Notes: generated from the letters alone by a model not told the origin. A stretch of DNA of 64,000 bases from Planctomycetota bacterium (GCA_011321845.1 DROQ01000096.1:21181-85180), one strand, 5' to 3'. Shown: positions 29,957 through 40,645, counted from the first letter of the stretch. Numbers and translations: made by a program.

Positions 29957-32900
29957 AAAAATGGGTCGAATGGTTCGCCGAGAACTCCGTTGCGGCCAAT
30001 CTCTTGATGTTCCTGGTTGTCGTCGGCGGTTTTTTGACGATGTTCCAGTTGCGCAAGGAGGTCATCCCTGAAATCAACACGGAGCGGATCACCATCACGG
30101 TCCCCTACCCCGGCGCGACTCCCAGCGAGGTGGAGGAATCCATCTGCGTCAAGATCGAAGAAGAGGTCCAGGACCTCGCGGACATCAAGCGTGTCACCTC
30201 TTCCTCCCAGGAGGGGGTCGGTGTGGTCGTCATCGAAGCCCTCGAAGGGAGCGACATGGGCAAGCTCCTGGGAGAGGTCAAGAACCGGGTGGACGCCATC
30301 GACACCTTCCCCGAGGACGCCAAGGAGCTGGTCGTGCAGCAACTGGAGGTGCAGACCGAGGTGCTGACGATCGCCCTCGCGGCACCTACCTCCGAGATGG
30401 GCCTGCGCCGCTTGGGGGAACGGATTCGTGACGAGATCTCCGTCCTGGACGGGATCACGCGGGTGGACCTGATCGGGGGGCGGCCCTTCGAAATCAAGAT
30501 CCAGGTTTCGGAGGAGAACCTTCGCAAGTGGGGTCTCAACTTCAGCCAGGTCGCCGATGCGATCCGGATGTCGAGCCTGGATCTCCCGGCGGGGACCCTG
30601 AAGACGCGAGGAGGTGAAGTCCTGATCCGCGGAATCGGACAGGCTTACGACCCCAAGGCGTTCGAAGAGATCCCGGTTCTCACGCAACCCGGAGGGGAGC
30701 GGGTCCTCCTTGGCGATGTGGCCAAGGTCGTGGACGGGTTCGAGGACATCGCGACCAGAACGCTTTTCGACGGCAAGAACTCGCTCCTGATCAAGGTCTA
30801 CCGAGTGGGAGACCAGAGCGCGATCGCCGTCGCGGAAACCACCAAGGAATACCTCAAGCGCAAGCAACAGCAGCTCCCCGAAGGAGTGTCGCTCACGGTT
30901 TGGCTCGACAACGCGCGCTTGCTCAACGGGCGCCTCGACCTCCTCATGCGCAACGGGCGCATCGGGCTCCTTCTTGTGTTCCTGACCCTGGCCCTCTTCC
31001 TCCGGCTCAGGCTTGCCTTCTGGACCGCCTTCGGCATCCCGGTCTCCTTTCTGGGCGCCCTTTGGCTGCTTCCCGGACTCGAGGTCACGATCAACCTCAT
31101 CTCCCTCTTCGGCTTCATCGTCGTCCTGGGGATCGTGGTCGATGACGCAATCGTCGTGGGCGAGAACGTCTTCTCCCATCTCGCCCGTGGCAAACCCATC
31201 AAGCAGGCGATCAAGGACGGAACCACCGAAGTCCTGGTCCCCGTGGTCTTCGCCGTCCTCACGACCATCGCCGCCTTTCTCCCCATGCTCGGCCTCCCTG
31301 GTACCTATGGGCAGTTTTCGCGCAACATCCCTTTGGTCGTCATCGCTTGCCTTTGCTTCAGCCTGGTCGAATCCCTCTTCGTCCTTCCAAGCCACTTGAG
31401 ACACCTCAAAGTGGAGACCAGGGACCCCCTTGGGTGGAACCGGCTCTGGCTCGCCTTCCAATCCATCTTTACCAAGGGACTCGACCAGTTCATCCGCTTC
31501 GTGTACCGGCCCAGTCTCGACTTCCTCCTGCGCTGGCGTTACCTGACTCTTGCGGCGGGGGTTGCAACCTTTCTCCTCACGGTGGGAATGGTCGGGGCCG
31601 GCTGGCTCAAGTTCACCTTTTTCCCCAAGATCGACGCCGACAATGTCTCCTGCGCATTGACGATGCCCATCGGAACTCCCGCCGAAGCGACGCAAGAAGC
31701 CTTGGACCGAATCACGAAGGCGGTGGACCAGCTCAAGGCGGAGTTTGAAAAAACCCCGGGGAGCATCATCCGGCACACCCTCTCCACCTTGGGCTCCCAG
31801 CCCTATCGAATCCAACAGTCGAGGAATTCGGGAGGGGGACTCCTCCAATCGCGGCCCGTCTCCCACCTCGGCGAAGTGACCCTCGAACTCTCGCCCTCCG
31901 AAAACCGCCACATCAGCAGCCGCAAGATCGCCGACCGCTGGAGGGAGCTGGTCGGAAAGATCCCCGACGCCCTCGAACTCAGCTTTACAGGAGACCTCGT
32001 CTCCAGCGGAGCGGACATCAGCCTGCAGCTGACCAGCCCTGACATCGCCATCCTCCGTAAGGCCCGCAAGGAGGTCAAGGCGGTCCTCGCCTCCTACCCG
32101 GGTGTCTACGATCTCTCGGACTCCTTCCGGGTGGGGAAAAAGGAGATGCACCTCCGCTTGAAACCCAGCGCGGAGCCTCTGGGCCTGAGACAAGTTCCAC
32201 TTTCGCGGCAGGTCCGGCAAGCGGTCTATGGTGAGGAGGCCCAGCGTGTCCAGCGGGGGCGGGATGACGTCCCGGTCATGGTCCGCTATCCCGACAAGGA
32301 CCTCAAGAGTCTCTACGCCATCGAAGACATGAGGCTCCGGTTTCCCGGCGGAGACGAGATCCCCCTCAGCACAGTCGCCGACGTCTCCTTCGCGAGAACC
32401 CTCGCAGAGATCAAACGATCCGATCGCAACCGGGCCGTGCTCGTCAAGGCGAACGTGGACAAGGACAAGGGAGACCAGGAGAAGATCCTCTCGGATCTCA
32501 AGCAGCACATCCTTCCCCAAATGAGGCTTCGATATCCGGGGCTCAACTTTTCCTTCGAGGGAACGCAGCGGGAGCAGCGCTCCTTCATGGAAGGAATGAA
32601 GAAGCAGGCGCTCTTTTCGATCATCCTGATCTTCATCCTCCTCGCCATCCCCTTCCGCTCCTACCTGCAACCCTTGATCGTGATGTCGGTCATCCCCTTC
32701 GGGATCGTAGGAGCGGTCTGGGGGCACCTCCTCCTGGGGATGGATCTGACCATGATGTCCCTCATCGGACTCCTCGCGCTCTCGGGGGTGGTCGTCAATG
32801 ACAGCCTGGTCGTAGTCGACTTCATCAACCGGGCGCGGCGCAAGGGCCTGGACTTGCACAAGGCGGTCCGCGAAGCGGGTGCGCGGCGTTTTCGCCCCAT

Positions 32901-33135
32901 TCTCTTGACTTCGGCGACCACTTTCGCGGGGCTGACCCCCATGCTCCTCGAAAAGAGCCTGCAGGCGCGGTTCTTGATCCCCATGGCGGTGTCCCTGGGG
33001 TTCGGCATCGTCTTTTCGACGGTGATCACCCTCATTCTCGTGCCCTGCCTCTACCTCGTTCTCGAAGATGTCACGGGGGGCCGCCGTGGTCTGGGCGACG
33101 TGGATTCGGAGGGGGAGAGGAGGAAAAGCCCATAA
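29953..33135 (+). CDS. RND efflux inner-membrane transporter (AcrB family)
   Basis: ATGA overlap with adaptor; VPYPGATPSEVEE, LFGFIVVLGIVVDDAIVVGENV, LIGLLALSGVVVNDSLVVVDFIN. Confidence 0.96.
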   Translation: MKKWVEWFAENSVAANLLMFLVVVGGFLTMFQLRKEVIPEINTERITITVPYPGATPSEVEESICVKIEEEVQDLADIKRVTSSSQEGVGVVVIEALEGSDMGKLLGEVKNRVDAIDTFPEDAKELVVQQLEVQTEVLTIALAAPTSEMGLRRLGERIRDEISVLDGITRVDLIGGRPFEIKIQVSEENLRKWGLNFSQVADAIRMSSLDLPAGTLKTRGGEVLIRGIGQAYDPKAFEEIPVLTQPGGERVLLGDVAKVVDGFEDIATRTLFDGKNSLLIKVYRVGDQSAIAVAETTKEYLKRKQQQLPEGVSLTVWLDNARLLNGRLDLLMRNGRIGLLLVFLTLALFLRLRLAFWTAFGIPVSFLGALWLLPGLEVTINLISLFGFIVVLGIVVDDAIVVGENVFSHLARGKPIKQAIKDGTTEVLVPVVFAVLTTIAAFLPMLGLPGTYGQFSRNIPLVVIACLCFSLVESLFVLPSHLRHLKVETRDPLGWNRLWLAFQSIFTKGLDQFIRFVYRPSLDFLLRWRYLTLAAGVATFLLTVGMVGAGWLKFTFFPKIDADNVSCALTMPIGTPAEATQEALDRITKAVDQLKAEFEKTPGSIIRHTLSTLGSQPYRIQQSRNSGGGLLQSRPVSHLGEVTLELSPSENRHISSRKIADRWRELVGKIPDALELSFTGDLVSSGADISLQLTSPDIAILRKARKEVKAVLASYPGVYDLSDSFRVGKKEMHLRLKPSAEPLGLRQVPLSRQVRQAVYGEEAQRVQRGRDDVPVMVRYPDKDLKSLYAIEDMRLRFPGGDEIPLSTVADVSFARTLAEIKRSDRNRAVLVKANVDKDKGDQEKILSDLKQHILPQMRLRYPGLNFSFEGTQREQRSFMEGMKKQALFSIILIFILLAIPFRSYLQPLIVMSVIPFGIVGAVWGHLLLGMDLTMMSLIGLLALSGVVVNDSLVVVDFINRARRKGLDLHKAVREAGARRFRPILLTSATTFAGLTPMLLEKSLQARFLIPMAVSLGFGIVFSTVITLILVPCLYLVLEDVTGGRRGLGDVDSEGERRKSP

Positions 33136-33150
33136 AAAAGAAAAAGAGTA

Positions 33151-33180
33151 GGGAAGGGCCGGGTGGGCCAGGCCCTTCCC
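33151..33180. terminator. Strong hairpin, probable terminator after RND operon
   Basis: GGGAAGGGCC-(10 nt)-GGCCCTTCCC perfect 10-bp stem; T-rich flank is on the minus strand. Confidence 0.65.
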
Positions 33181-33326
33181 TCTCAAGGGCACCGAGAAAA
33201 TGGGTTTTCTCAGAACGAATCAGCATAAGTGGTATGGGAGATCTTTCCAGGGGGGGAACAAGCACCTATCGAGGGAAAAACTCCAGACATGGCCTGGATG
33301 GCTGCGCTTTGGGGTAGATTGAGCGC

Positions 33327-34361
33327 ATGCTCAGCCTTCTTCTGACCTGCTCCCTCAGCGCCATGGCCTTGCAGGATCCCGGCCCTCCCAAGGGAGAAGC
33401 GGTCCGGGGCATCACGATCTCCACCCATGGAATGGGTCGGGAATGGGCCGACCCAGAGGTGATGCAGCCCACGCTCAAAAAAATCCTGGAAACCGGGGCT
33501 GAATGGATCGCCTTGCATCCCTATGCCCGGATCCACGAAGATGGGCGCGTCACCTGGAGGAGGCGGAAAAATGGGGGGACACCCTCCTATTGGAGCAAAC
33601 CGATCGCGCTTGCCCACAAAGCTGGGCTCAAGATCCTGATCAAGCCGCACATCGCCTACTGGGGTACCCGCTTCGCCTGGCGGGGGGAAATCGCGTTCAA
33701 GACGGAAGCGGAGTGGGAGCGTTTTTTTCAAGGATATCGGGATTGGATCCTGGCCCTCGCCGAGGCTTCCAGGGATGCGGACGGGTTTGTCGTGGGGACG
33801 GAACTGGACAAGACCCTGGGGCGGGAAAAGGAATGGAGGGCCCTGATCGCGGAAGTGCGCAAGAGGACGAAGGCACCCCTGACCTATGCAGCGAACTGGA
33901 CGGACTATGAACGTGTCCCTTTTTGGGACGCCTTGGATGTAGTCGGGATCCAGGCTTATTTCCCTCTGACCGAGGCGAGGAGGCCCGACGACCGGGAACT
34001 GGACCGGGCTTGGGAAGAGCGGATGAAAAAGCTGAGGGCCTTTGCGAAGAAAACGAACCGCAACATCGTGTTCACCGAGATCGGTTACAATCGCAGTCAC
34101 AAGGCGGCCCGGGAGCCATGGACCTACCGGACGGACGGAGCGGACGCCAAGCCCTTGCAGCGGCGCTGCCTGGGTGCGGCCCTGCGAGCCATCGAAAGAG
34201 AGCCCTGCGTCCTGGGTGCCTTTTTATGGAAGTGGTTCCCGGAGCCCTACCCGGTGGGGAGGAACTTCCAGTTGGCGACCAAGGAAATTCGTGCTTTGAT
34301 CCGAAAGCACTGGCGCCCCGAGGAAAGGAAAAAGGCCAAGAAGCAAACCTCCGGGCGCTGA
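33327..34361 (+). CDS. Glycoside hydrolase TIM-barrel protein, GH113-like
   Basis: Signal peptide; ITISTHGMGREW, LKILIKPHI, FVVGTELDKT, LTYAANWTDYERVPFWDALDVVGIQAYFPL, IVFTEIGYN. Confidence 0.7.
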   Translation: MLSLLLTCSLSAMALQDPGPPKGEAVRGITISTHGMGREWADPEVMQPTLKKILETGAEWIALHPYARIHEDGRVTWRRRKNGGTPSYWSKPIALAHKAGLKILIKPHIAYWGTRFAWRGEIAFKTEAEWERFFQGYRDWILALAEASRDADGFVVGTELDKTLGREKEWRALIAEVRKRTKAPLTYAANWTDYERVPFWDALDVVGIQAYFPLTEARRPDDRELDRAWEERMKKLRAFAKKTNRNIVFTEIGYNRSHKAAREPWTYRTDGADAKPLQRRCLGAALRAIEREPCVLGAFLWKWFPEPYPVGRNFQLATKEIRALIRKHWRPEERKKAKKQTSGR

Positions 34362-34373
34362 CCCGCATGATTC

Positions 34374-37300
34374 ATGAGCCCTGAACGGACCCAGCCCCTG
34401 CCTTCCCTGGAAAGCTTTGCTGATCGTTTCCTCCAGACGGTAAGCCGAAGGAGGCCCAAGAAACCCGGCGACCCCAGGCTTCTCTGCCTTGTGCCCTCGG
34501 CCCTCTTCGCCGAGGAATGCGCCCACCGTCTTCTCGAACGCTGCGGCTCGACCGCCGGGGTCGCCTTCCACACCCCCAACTCCCTCTCCCGTATCCTCTC
34601 CGAGGAAAGCGGGACACCCATGTTTCCGGCGGTTGGGCGGGCGGCGGTCCAAGCCTGGATGGAGCATCGGCTTGGAGCGATTCCTGCGGATGAGAGAGCA
34701 CACCGTTCCAAGGTTTTGGAGGAGGACCTGGCCTACATAAAGCGTTTTCCCAAGGCGCGGCGGGCGCTCGTGGAAGCTCTCCTCCTCACCCGCCTGCATG
34801 GCTGCCGATCCAAGAACGACCTCCCTGATTCCCGAGGGGGTCGATTGCTGGGCCTCTTTCTCGAACCCTTCGCCCAAGCCCTGGAACAGGCAGGCCTGGC
34901 CGATCCGGCCCGCCGCCTGGAAGCCGGCCTGGCCCAGCTCCCCGGCTGGCTCGCCGCCAAAGAATGGGTGTCCCTCATCGCCTTTCCGGCGGCGGCGCAG
35001 AGTCCGGAGTTTTTGGCCTACGCGGAATGCTTGCAAGGAGCTGGGGGAGCGCTTGTGAAGGAGGAACGGGCGGAGGCGTTTCCCAGAATCCTTCCGGAGC
35101 TTCATTTTTTTTCGGCGCAGGGGGAGGAGGTCGAAACCGAGGAAGCGCTGGAGCGGATCCGGGGGCTGCTCGAGAAAGGAGTGCGCCCGGACCGGGTTGC
35201 TCTGTCCTTTGTCCAGGGGGAGCCCTACCTGCGGCTCATCGAGGAACGGGCGGATCGAATCGGACTGCCGCTACGGCCGACCAAGGGGATGGCGGTCCGT
35301 TTGACGGGGCGGGGTCGAGCAGGAAGGAACTGGTTGCGCTTTGTGCTCCTGGACGCGCCTTCGGAGCTGAGGGCCAAGGTTCTCCTGGAGCCTTTGCTCA
35401 AAGGGACGGGCAATGCGGCAGCGGCCGCCCTCGACCGGAGGGCGCGGGACGAAGGGTTCATAGGCGGGTTGGAGGAACTCCAATCCTTGTTCACGGAACT
35501 CCCGCAAGAGGTGGAGGGGCATGCCGCCCTGAGGAAGTTCCTCCGCGACTGCCTGGCGCTCCGCGAGGACCTCCTCGCAGCTCCCAGGACGAGCGCGCGC
35601 TGCCAGCTCCTGGCCGAGGGCATGCGAGACCAGATTCTCCTCCCCACCGGGAAAGAGGACCCCCTCCTTCGGACGCTCCAATCCTTGGCACAGGCGCGGG
35701 AGCTTTTGCCCCCGGACCATGCCCCCTGGTCGCTCGAAACGATGGCGCAGCTGTTCGAGGAGCTGCTCGAGGAAAGCTCCCTCCCCCTCCCCCAGACCGC
35801 GAAGGAAGGAATCCGCGTCCTCCCCCTTCAAAGGATGGGTGTCCTCGATTTCGACCATATTTTCGTCCTTGGCTGCCTGAGGGGCAGCTGGCCCAGGGCG
35901 CAGCGCCCCCATCCATGGCTGTCCCCCAAGGATCTCGAGTTCCTGGGAGCCAGGCCTCAAGAAGAGCAGGAGCGGGAAAGGCTCCACCTCCTCCTCCGAA
36001 AAGCGCGGCGCTCCCTCTGCCTCTCCTACCCCGGCGTCGATCTCCGCGCCAGGCCCAAGTCCCCCTCCCCCTGGCTCGAAGAACTCCGCGCGCTGAAGGG
36101 GGACACCCATCCCTTGCGCCCCGTCAGCGCCTCGCCCCGGGAGCGGCTGAGGCGGCGAGAGGTCGAGCGGATGGGGCTCTCCGAACTGGAGGCTATGACC
36201 CTGGCGGCTTTTGAGCGCAAGGACACCGCCCTGCGCCACTTCGGAGGGCGGGTCCCCTGTGTTCCTCCCCGGGGCGCCGAGTTCATCGCCCAGCGCGACC
36301 GCTTCCGCCCCGGCGAGGAGGCTGGCCCCTTCGACGCTCTCGGGCTCGGCCCCAGCCTCCAGGAGGACCAGCCCCTCTCGGTTACCGCTTTCGAAGACCT
36401 GGGGACCTGCCCTCTTCGTTTTTTCTTCCAGCACATCCTGGGCCTTCGCCCCCTTCCCCCGGAGCCGAGCATCGACCTTGTCTCCGCCCTCGACCGTGGT
36501 TCTGCCGTGCACCGCATCCTTCAAAAGGTCTTTGAGACCCTGATCGCAAAAGGCCTCTTCGATGAGGACCCCCTCCCCCTCGAAGCCTGCCTGGATGTCG
36601 GGCTCCAGGAGATGGGACGCCTCCTGCGCGCGGAGGCGGACCGACTCATGTCTCGCCAGTTTCTTCGCTTCCCCCGGCTTCGGCAGGAGGTCCTGGCCCT
36701 CTGGGGAAAAAGTCTCGAAGGCCAGCTCAGGCTCGATCTGCAGGACCTCGCCGCCACCCACAGCCGCCCCGTGGACCTCGAGAAAAAGCTGCAGGCCGCC
36801 CTCGTTTTTCGCAAGCAAGGCGAACAAGGCCCCAAGGAGAGCCGCCCCATCCTTCTCAAGGGCAAGTACGACCGTCTCGACCAGCTCCCGAGTGGGCGTT
36901 TTCGCATCCTCGACTACAAGACCGGTTCCAGTGCCAGGTCCATCTCGCGCAGAGAAGTTCTCCAGGGACACAAGACCCAGCTCTACCTCTACCAGAGACT
37001 CTTCCTCGAATCGGATCCCAGCCGAGGGGGTTCGGACCTCCTCCATCCCCTCGCCGCCCTTCGGGGCGTCGGCCCCAAGTTCCTCGTCCAGGAGAACGGT
37101 CCTCTCCCCGAGGCAGGGCTGGATGAAGACTTTTGGGAGGATCCCCTCAAAAGCCAGCTCGAGGACAGCCTCGCTACTCTGGTGGAGCTTTGCGATCGTG
37201 GGAACTTCCCCTTCGAAGCAAAGTCGGGAATCTGCAGCCACTGTGACTTCCAAAAGGCCTGCCCCCGGCACCACAGCCCCAGCCAGGACCGCATGGCCCG

Positions 37301-37385
37301 GGAGCCCAGGGCCGCCGAATACCAAAAACTCCAGAGCAAGCGGGCGCCCCGGAAAAAAGCTTCTTCTCGGAGGCCCAAACTGTGA
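34374..37385 (+). CDS. addB: AddB-like helicase-nuclease subunit (PD-(D/E)XK domain, Fe-S-type Cys pattern)
   Basis: FRILDYKTGSSAR nuclease motif; CPLRFFFQHILGL and C-terminal CSHCDFQKACP. Confidence 0.82.
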   Translation: MSPERTQPLPSLESFADRFLQTVSRRRPKKPGDPRLLCLVPSALFAEECAHRLLERCGSTAGVAFHTPNSLSRILSEESGTPMFPAVGRAAVQAWMEHRLGAIPADERAHRSKVLEEDLAYIKRFPKARRALVEALLLTRLHGCRSKNDLPDSRGGRLLGLFLEPFAQALEQAGLADPARRLEAGLAQLPGWLAAKEWVSLIAFPAAAQSPEFLAYAECLQGAGGALVKEERAEAFPRILPELHFFSAQGEEVETEEALERIRGLLEKGVRPDRVALSFVQGEPYLRLIEERADRIGLPLRPTKGMAVRLTGRGRAGRNWLRFVLLDAPSELRAKVLLEPLLKGTGNAAAAALDRRARDEGFIGGLEELQSLFTELPQEVEGHAALRKFLRDCLALREDLLAAPRTSARCQLLAEGMRDQILLPTGKEDPLLRTLQSLAQARELLPPDHAPWSLETMAQLFEELLEESSLPLPQTAKEGIRVLPLQRMGVLDFDHIFVLGCLRGSWPRAQRPHPWLSPKDLEFLGARPQEEQERERLHLLLRKARRSLCLSYPGVDLRARPKSPSPWLEELRALKGDTHPLRPVSASPRERLRRREVERMGLSELEAMTLAAFERKDTALRHFGGRVPCVPPRGAEFIAQRDRFRPGEEAGPFDALGLGPSLQEDQPLSVTAFEDLGTCPLRFFFQHILGLRPLPPEPSIDLVSALDRGSAVHRILQKVFETLIAKGLFDEDPLPLEACLDVGLQEMGRLLRAEADRLMSRQFLRFPRLRQEVLALWGKSLEGQLRLDLQDLAATHSRPVDLEKKLQAALVFRKQGEQGPKESRPILLKGKYDRLDQLPSGRFRILDYKTGSSARSISRREVLQGHKTQLYLYQRLFLESDPSRGGSDLLHPLAALRGVGPKFLVQENGPLPEAGLDEDFWEDPLKSQLEDSLATLVELCDRGNFPFEAKSGICSHCDFQKACPRHHSPSQDRMAREPRAAEYQKLQSKRAPRKKASSRRPKL

Positions 37386-40300
37386 TCCAGGATCAGAACG
37401 AACGGGAAAAAGCCCTGCGCACCTTCAGCGAGAACACCTTGGTGATCGCAGGGGCGGGCACGGGCAAGACGAGCCTCCTCACCGGCCGGGTCCTGACAGC
37501 ACTCCTCGGGCAGGGACTTGAACCGGAACAAATCCTGGTGACCACCTTCACCGAATCCGCGGCGCAGGAGATGGCGGAGCGCATCGAGCTTGCCCTCCGC
37601 CATTGCAGCCAGGGCGAACTCCCCCCGGGCGGCGACGCTGCCCGCGCCCTCGCCGCCCTGGGTCTCGCTCCCGAAGGGGTCCAAGCCCTCGCCCAGCGCC
37701 TTCTGCAAGTGGGCCTTCCCCCCATGCAGACGATTCACTCCTTCTGCCTCGGCGTCCTCCGGGACTTCTCCCGTGAGGCGGGGCTCCCTCCCAACCTGGA
37801 TCTGCTGGATGAGGTGGCCCGCGACCAGCTCTTCGCGGCCTTTTTTCAAGGTTTTTTGGATTCGGAGTTCGGGGAGGGCAAACCCATCCTCAGCGAGGAG
37901 CAATGGGACCGTTGTTTTCAATGGCTCAGCATGGAGGAACTCCGGGAACTGCTGGAAAAGTGGCTTTCCAATCCAAGATGGGCCGCCCTGCCCCTCGACA
38001 AGGACCTGGCTCCTTTACAGGAACGAGGGCGGGCTTTGCATGCGCAAATGCGAGATCAAATCGCGGCTGTTTACGAAACCTGTTCGCTCCGAGCTGGTTG
38101 CAATTTCGAAACCGTCCTTGTCCCTTTTCACCGGGCCTTGGGGGAGTTCGTGGAGAAGGGTTTGGACTGCAGAAAGACTCCCGAGTGGCTCGCGATCGCG
38201 GCCATGCTTCCGAGCGGCATGGAAAGGACCCCCGGTGTTCCCTCGAAATATGCGCAAAAAGAACTGCTGGAAGGACTCTTCAAAACCTGCCGAAGCATGC
38301 TCCAGTCCATCAGCAAGATCCCCGATTCCGAGACCCTCGAGGCTCTGGGGATCCTCCTTGCCGAGTTGTCGAACCGTTTCAAGGAGTTCTGCGCCATCCA
38401 GGGGAAACTCAGCTTCGATGACATGATCGAGCGGACACGGCAGCTCGTCTGCCGCGGAGACCGGGTGCGCGACCTCCTCCGCCAACGCTACCGTCTCATC
38501 CTGGTCGACGAGTTCCAGGATACGGACCCTTCGCAGAACGAACTCTTTCTCCAGCTCGGAGACAGGGCGGGATCCCTCTTCGTCGTCGGTGATCCCAAGC
38601 AGAGCATCTATCGCTTCCGCGGCGCCGACATGGAAGCCTACGAGGAGGCCACCACCCGCATCCTGGCCCAGGGATCGACCTGCAAGCTCAGCGCGAACTT
38701 CCGCAGCCGGCCCGAGATTCTCGACTTTGTCAACCGCATCTGCGCAGTCCGAATCAGCCCAAGTCCGGGCCTGCAGCCTCCCTATGAAGAACTCAGCAGC
38801 GGAAGAGAGTTTCCCCCTCCATCCCAGCCCGCCATCCGCCTCCTTCGCAGCGAATGCCCACGGCGCACCCCCGCCCCGGAGCGGCGCATCCAGGAAGCAA
38901 GGATCCTTGGCGCCCAGCTCCTGGCCCGCAGAGAACGCATCGGAAGCGATGAGGCCTGGAAGGGGGTCGGACTTCTCGTCCGGACGCTGAACACCGGGGA
39001 AACCCTCGCCAAAGAGCTGCGGAAGATGGGTGTCCCCGTTCTCAAGGAGGGCGGAAAGAAGTTTTATGAACGATTCGAGATCCAACGCTTTCTGGCGCTC
39101 CTTGGGCTCATGGTGCACCCCCATGACGAAGCCTCCCTTCTCGCCATCCTACGGAGCCCCCTCGCTGCGGTCCCTGATGGGGAGCTGCTCCGCTATGCCA
39201 AGCAGGTCCAAGGTGGGGATGCGCCCCCCTTCGGGGAACTGCTCCTCTTGGGAGAAGAGGCTCTGGGCGGGTTGCCTGAGCCGCTCCGAGAAGCGATCCT
39301 CTCCCTCCAAACCCTGCGAGCCAGGATTCTCGACCTCCCCAGCGATCTTGCCCTCAAGCGCCTCCTCTGGGATTCGGGGCTCCAGGTGGCCGAGGCCGCA
39401 AGCTACGACGGCCATCAGCGCCTCGCCAACCTCCAACTCTTCATCGATGACTGCGCGACCAGGCTGCGCGAGGAGGGAGGGGACCTGCACGCGGCCTATG
39501 ACAACCTCATCCGCCAGGCCCAGCGGGCGACCGACTTCAACGAGGCATCCCTCTTCGATCCCGAAACCAGGGCGGTTCGCGTCATGACCATCCACAAGGC
39601 AAAGGGGCTCGAGTTCGACCTCACGATCCTGGCGGACCTCACCGCTCGAAAGAACCACAAATCCAGCAAGGGCGCTTTTGGGTTCAAGACCTCTTCGGGG
39701 CGATGGCGGACAGTCTTCGACATCGGCTCCTGCAATTCTCCCCAGTTCTTTCTGATGGAAGAACGCCGGAAGCAGCACGAAGAAGCCCAGGAACGTCGCC
39801 TCGAATACGTTGCGATGACGAGGGCGCGGAGCGAACTCTGGTTGAGCTGGAACTCGGTCCCCACCAACAAGGCAGCTTTCGAACTCCCCGACCTGCTGGA
39901 AGGCCTGGGCCTGGAAGACCGGATCGAAGGTTTCACCGCCGAAGAGGAGGAGCCCCAAGCGCGGGGACGTCCCTCATCCAAACTCTCCTTGGATACCGTG
40001 GACCATTGGATCAAGCTCCGTGAAAAGACGGCGCGCAGGGCCTTCGCCTCCATGCGGGCATCCTTGCTCCCTCCCAGCAGTCAGGATCAGGGCACGCCCC
40101 AAGAGAGAGGGCAAGTCCGGGAGGGCCCCTCTCATGCCCCGAATCCTGAGGGAGAGGCTTTTGCCAAGAACCTTGGCACCCTCTGCCACTGGGTCCTTCA
40201 ACAAAGGATCGAGCGCGGCCTGGCGGAGAGAATGGCCGTCGCCCGCAATTGGGTCCGGCAGGTGCCCGGGGAGGAGGACAGGGAGCGTCTCCTGGCCGAG

Positions 40301-40645
40301 TGCGCGATGATCTTCGACGCCTTCGAAGGATCCCCCCTCCAAGACCGCCTCGATGGGGGACGCGTCCTGGAACAGGAACTCCCCATCCTCCACCGCGGCA
40401 GGGACGGAAAAACTTGGCGGGGGACGATGGATCTCCTGTTGGAGGAGGGGGGGGACCTTGTGGTGGTGGATTTCAAAACAAACCGCCTGGGAGAGGATGG
40501 GATCCTCTCCTTGGCAAGCCGCTATCAGTGGCAGCTTCGCGTCTACCAGGAGGCGATCCAGGCGGCCTATGAGCTGGAGGAGGCTCCCGAGGGAGAGATC
40601 TGGGTCCTCCGCGAAGGCATCTCCCACCGCTATCCCAAGCCCTGA
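37382..40645 (+). CDS. addA: AddA-like UvrD/Rep superfamily helicase-nuclease
   Basis: VIAGAGTGKTSLLTGRV, ILVDEFQDTDPSQ, VGDPKQSIYRFRGAD, VMTIHKAKGLEFD, VVVDFKTNRL. Confidence 0.93.
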   Translation: MIQDQNEREKALRTFSENTLVIAGAGTGKTSLLTGRVLTALLGQGLEPEQILVTTFTESAAQEMAERIELALRHCSQGELPPGGDAARALAALGLAPEGVQALAQRLLQVGLPPMQTIHSFCLGVLRDFSREAGLPPNLDLLDEVARDQLFAAFFQGFLDSEFGEGKPILSEEQWDRCFQWLSMEELRELLEKWLSNPRWAALPLDKDLAPLQERGRALHAQMRDQIAAVYETCSLRAGCNFETVLVPFHRALGEFVEKGLDCRKTPEWLAIAAMLPSGMERTPGVPSKYAQKELLEGLFKTCRSMLQSISKIPDSETLEALGILLAELSNRFKEFCAIQGKLSFDDMIERTRQLVCRGDRVRDLLRQRYRLILVDEFQDTDPSQNELFLQLGDRAGSLFVVGDPKQSIYRFRGADMEAYEEATTRILAQGSTCKLSANFRSRPEILDFVNRICAVRISPSPGLQPPYEELSSGREFPPPSQPAIRLLRSECPRRTPAPERRIQEARILGAQLLARRERIGSDEAWKGVGLLVRTLNTGETLAKELRKMGVPVLKEGGKKFYERFEIQRFLALLGLMVHPHDEASLLAILRSPLAAVPDGELLRYAKQVQGGDAPPFGELLLLGEEALGGLPEPLREAILSLQTLRARILDLPSDLALKRLLWDSGLQVAEAASYDGHQRLANLQLFIDDCATRLREEGGDLHAAYDNLIRQAQRATDFNEASLFDPETRAVRVMTIHKAKGLEFDLTILADLTARKNHKSSKGAFGFKTSSGRWRTVFDIGSCNSPQFFLMEERRKQHEEAQERRLEYVAMTRARSELWLSWNSVPTNKAAFELPDLLEGLGLEDRIEGFTAEEEEPQARGRPSSKLSLDTVDHWIKLREKTARRAFASMRASLLPPSSQDQGTPQERGQVREGPSHAPNPEGEAFAKNLGTLCHWVLQQRIERGLAERMAVARNWVRQVPGEEDRERLLAECAMIFDAFEGSPLQDRLDGGRVLEQELPILHRGRDGKTWRGTMDLLLEEGGDLVVVDFKTNRLGEDGILSLASRYQWQLRVYQEAIQAAYELEEAPEGEIWVLREGISHRYPKP

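Noticed and set aside
29122-33192. 1356-aa antisense ORF over the RND genes
   Set aside because: Low-complexity D/E/G/R-rich translation typical of the complement of GC-rich coding DNA; plus strand encodes clear MFP and AcrB proteins.
35271-37325. 684-aa minus-strand ORF
   Set aside because: Antisense to addB; acidic, no family motifs.
34374-40645. addB/addA as a novel defence helicase-nuclease pair
   Set aside because: Motif order and tandem arrangement fit ordinary AddAB recombination.
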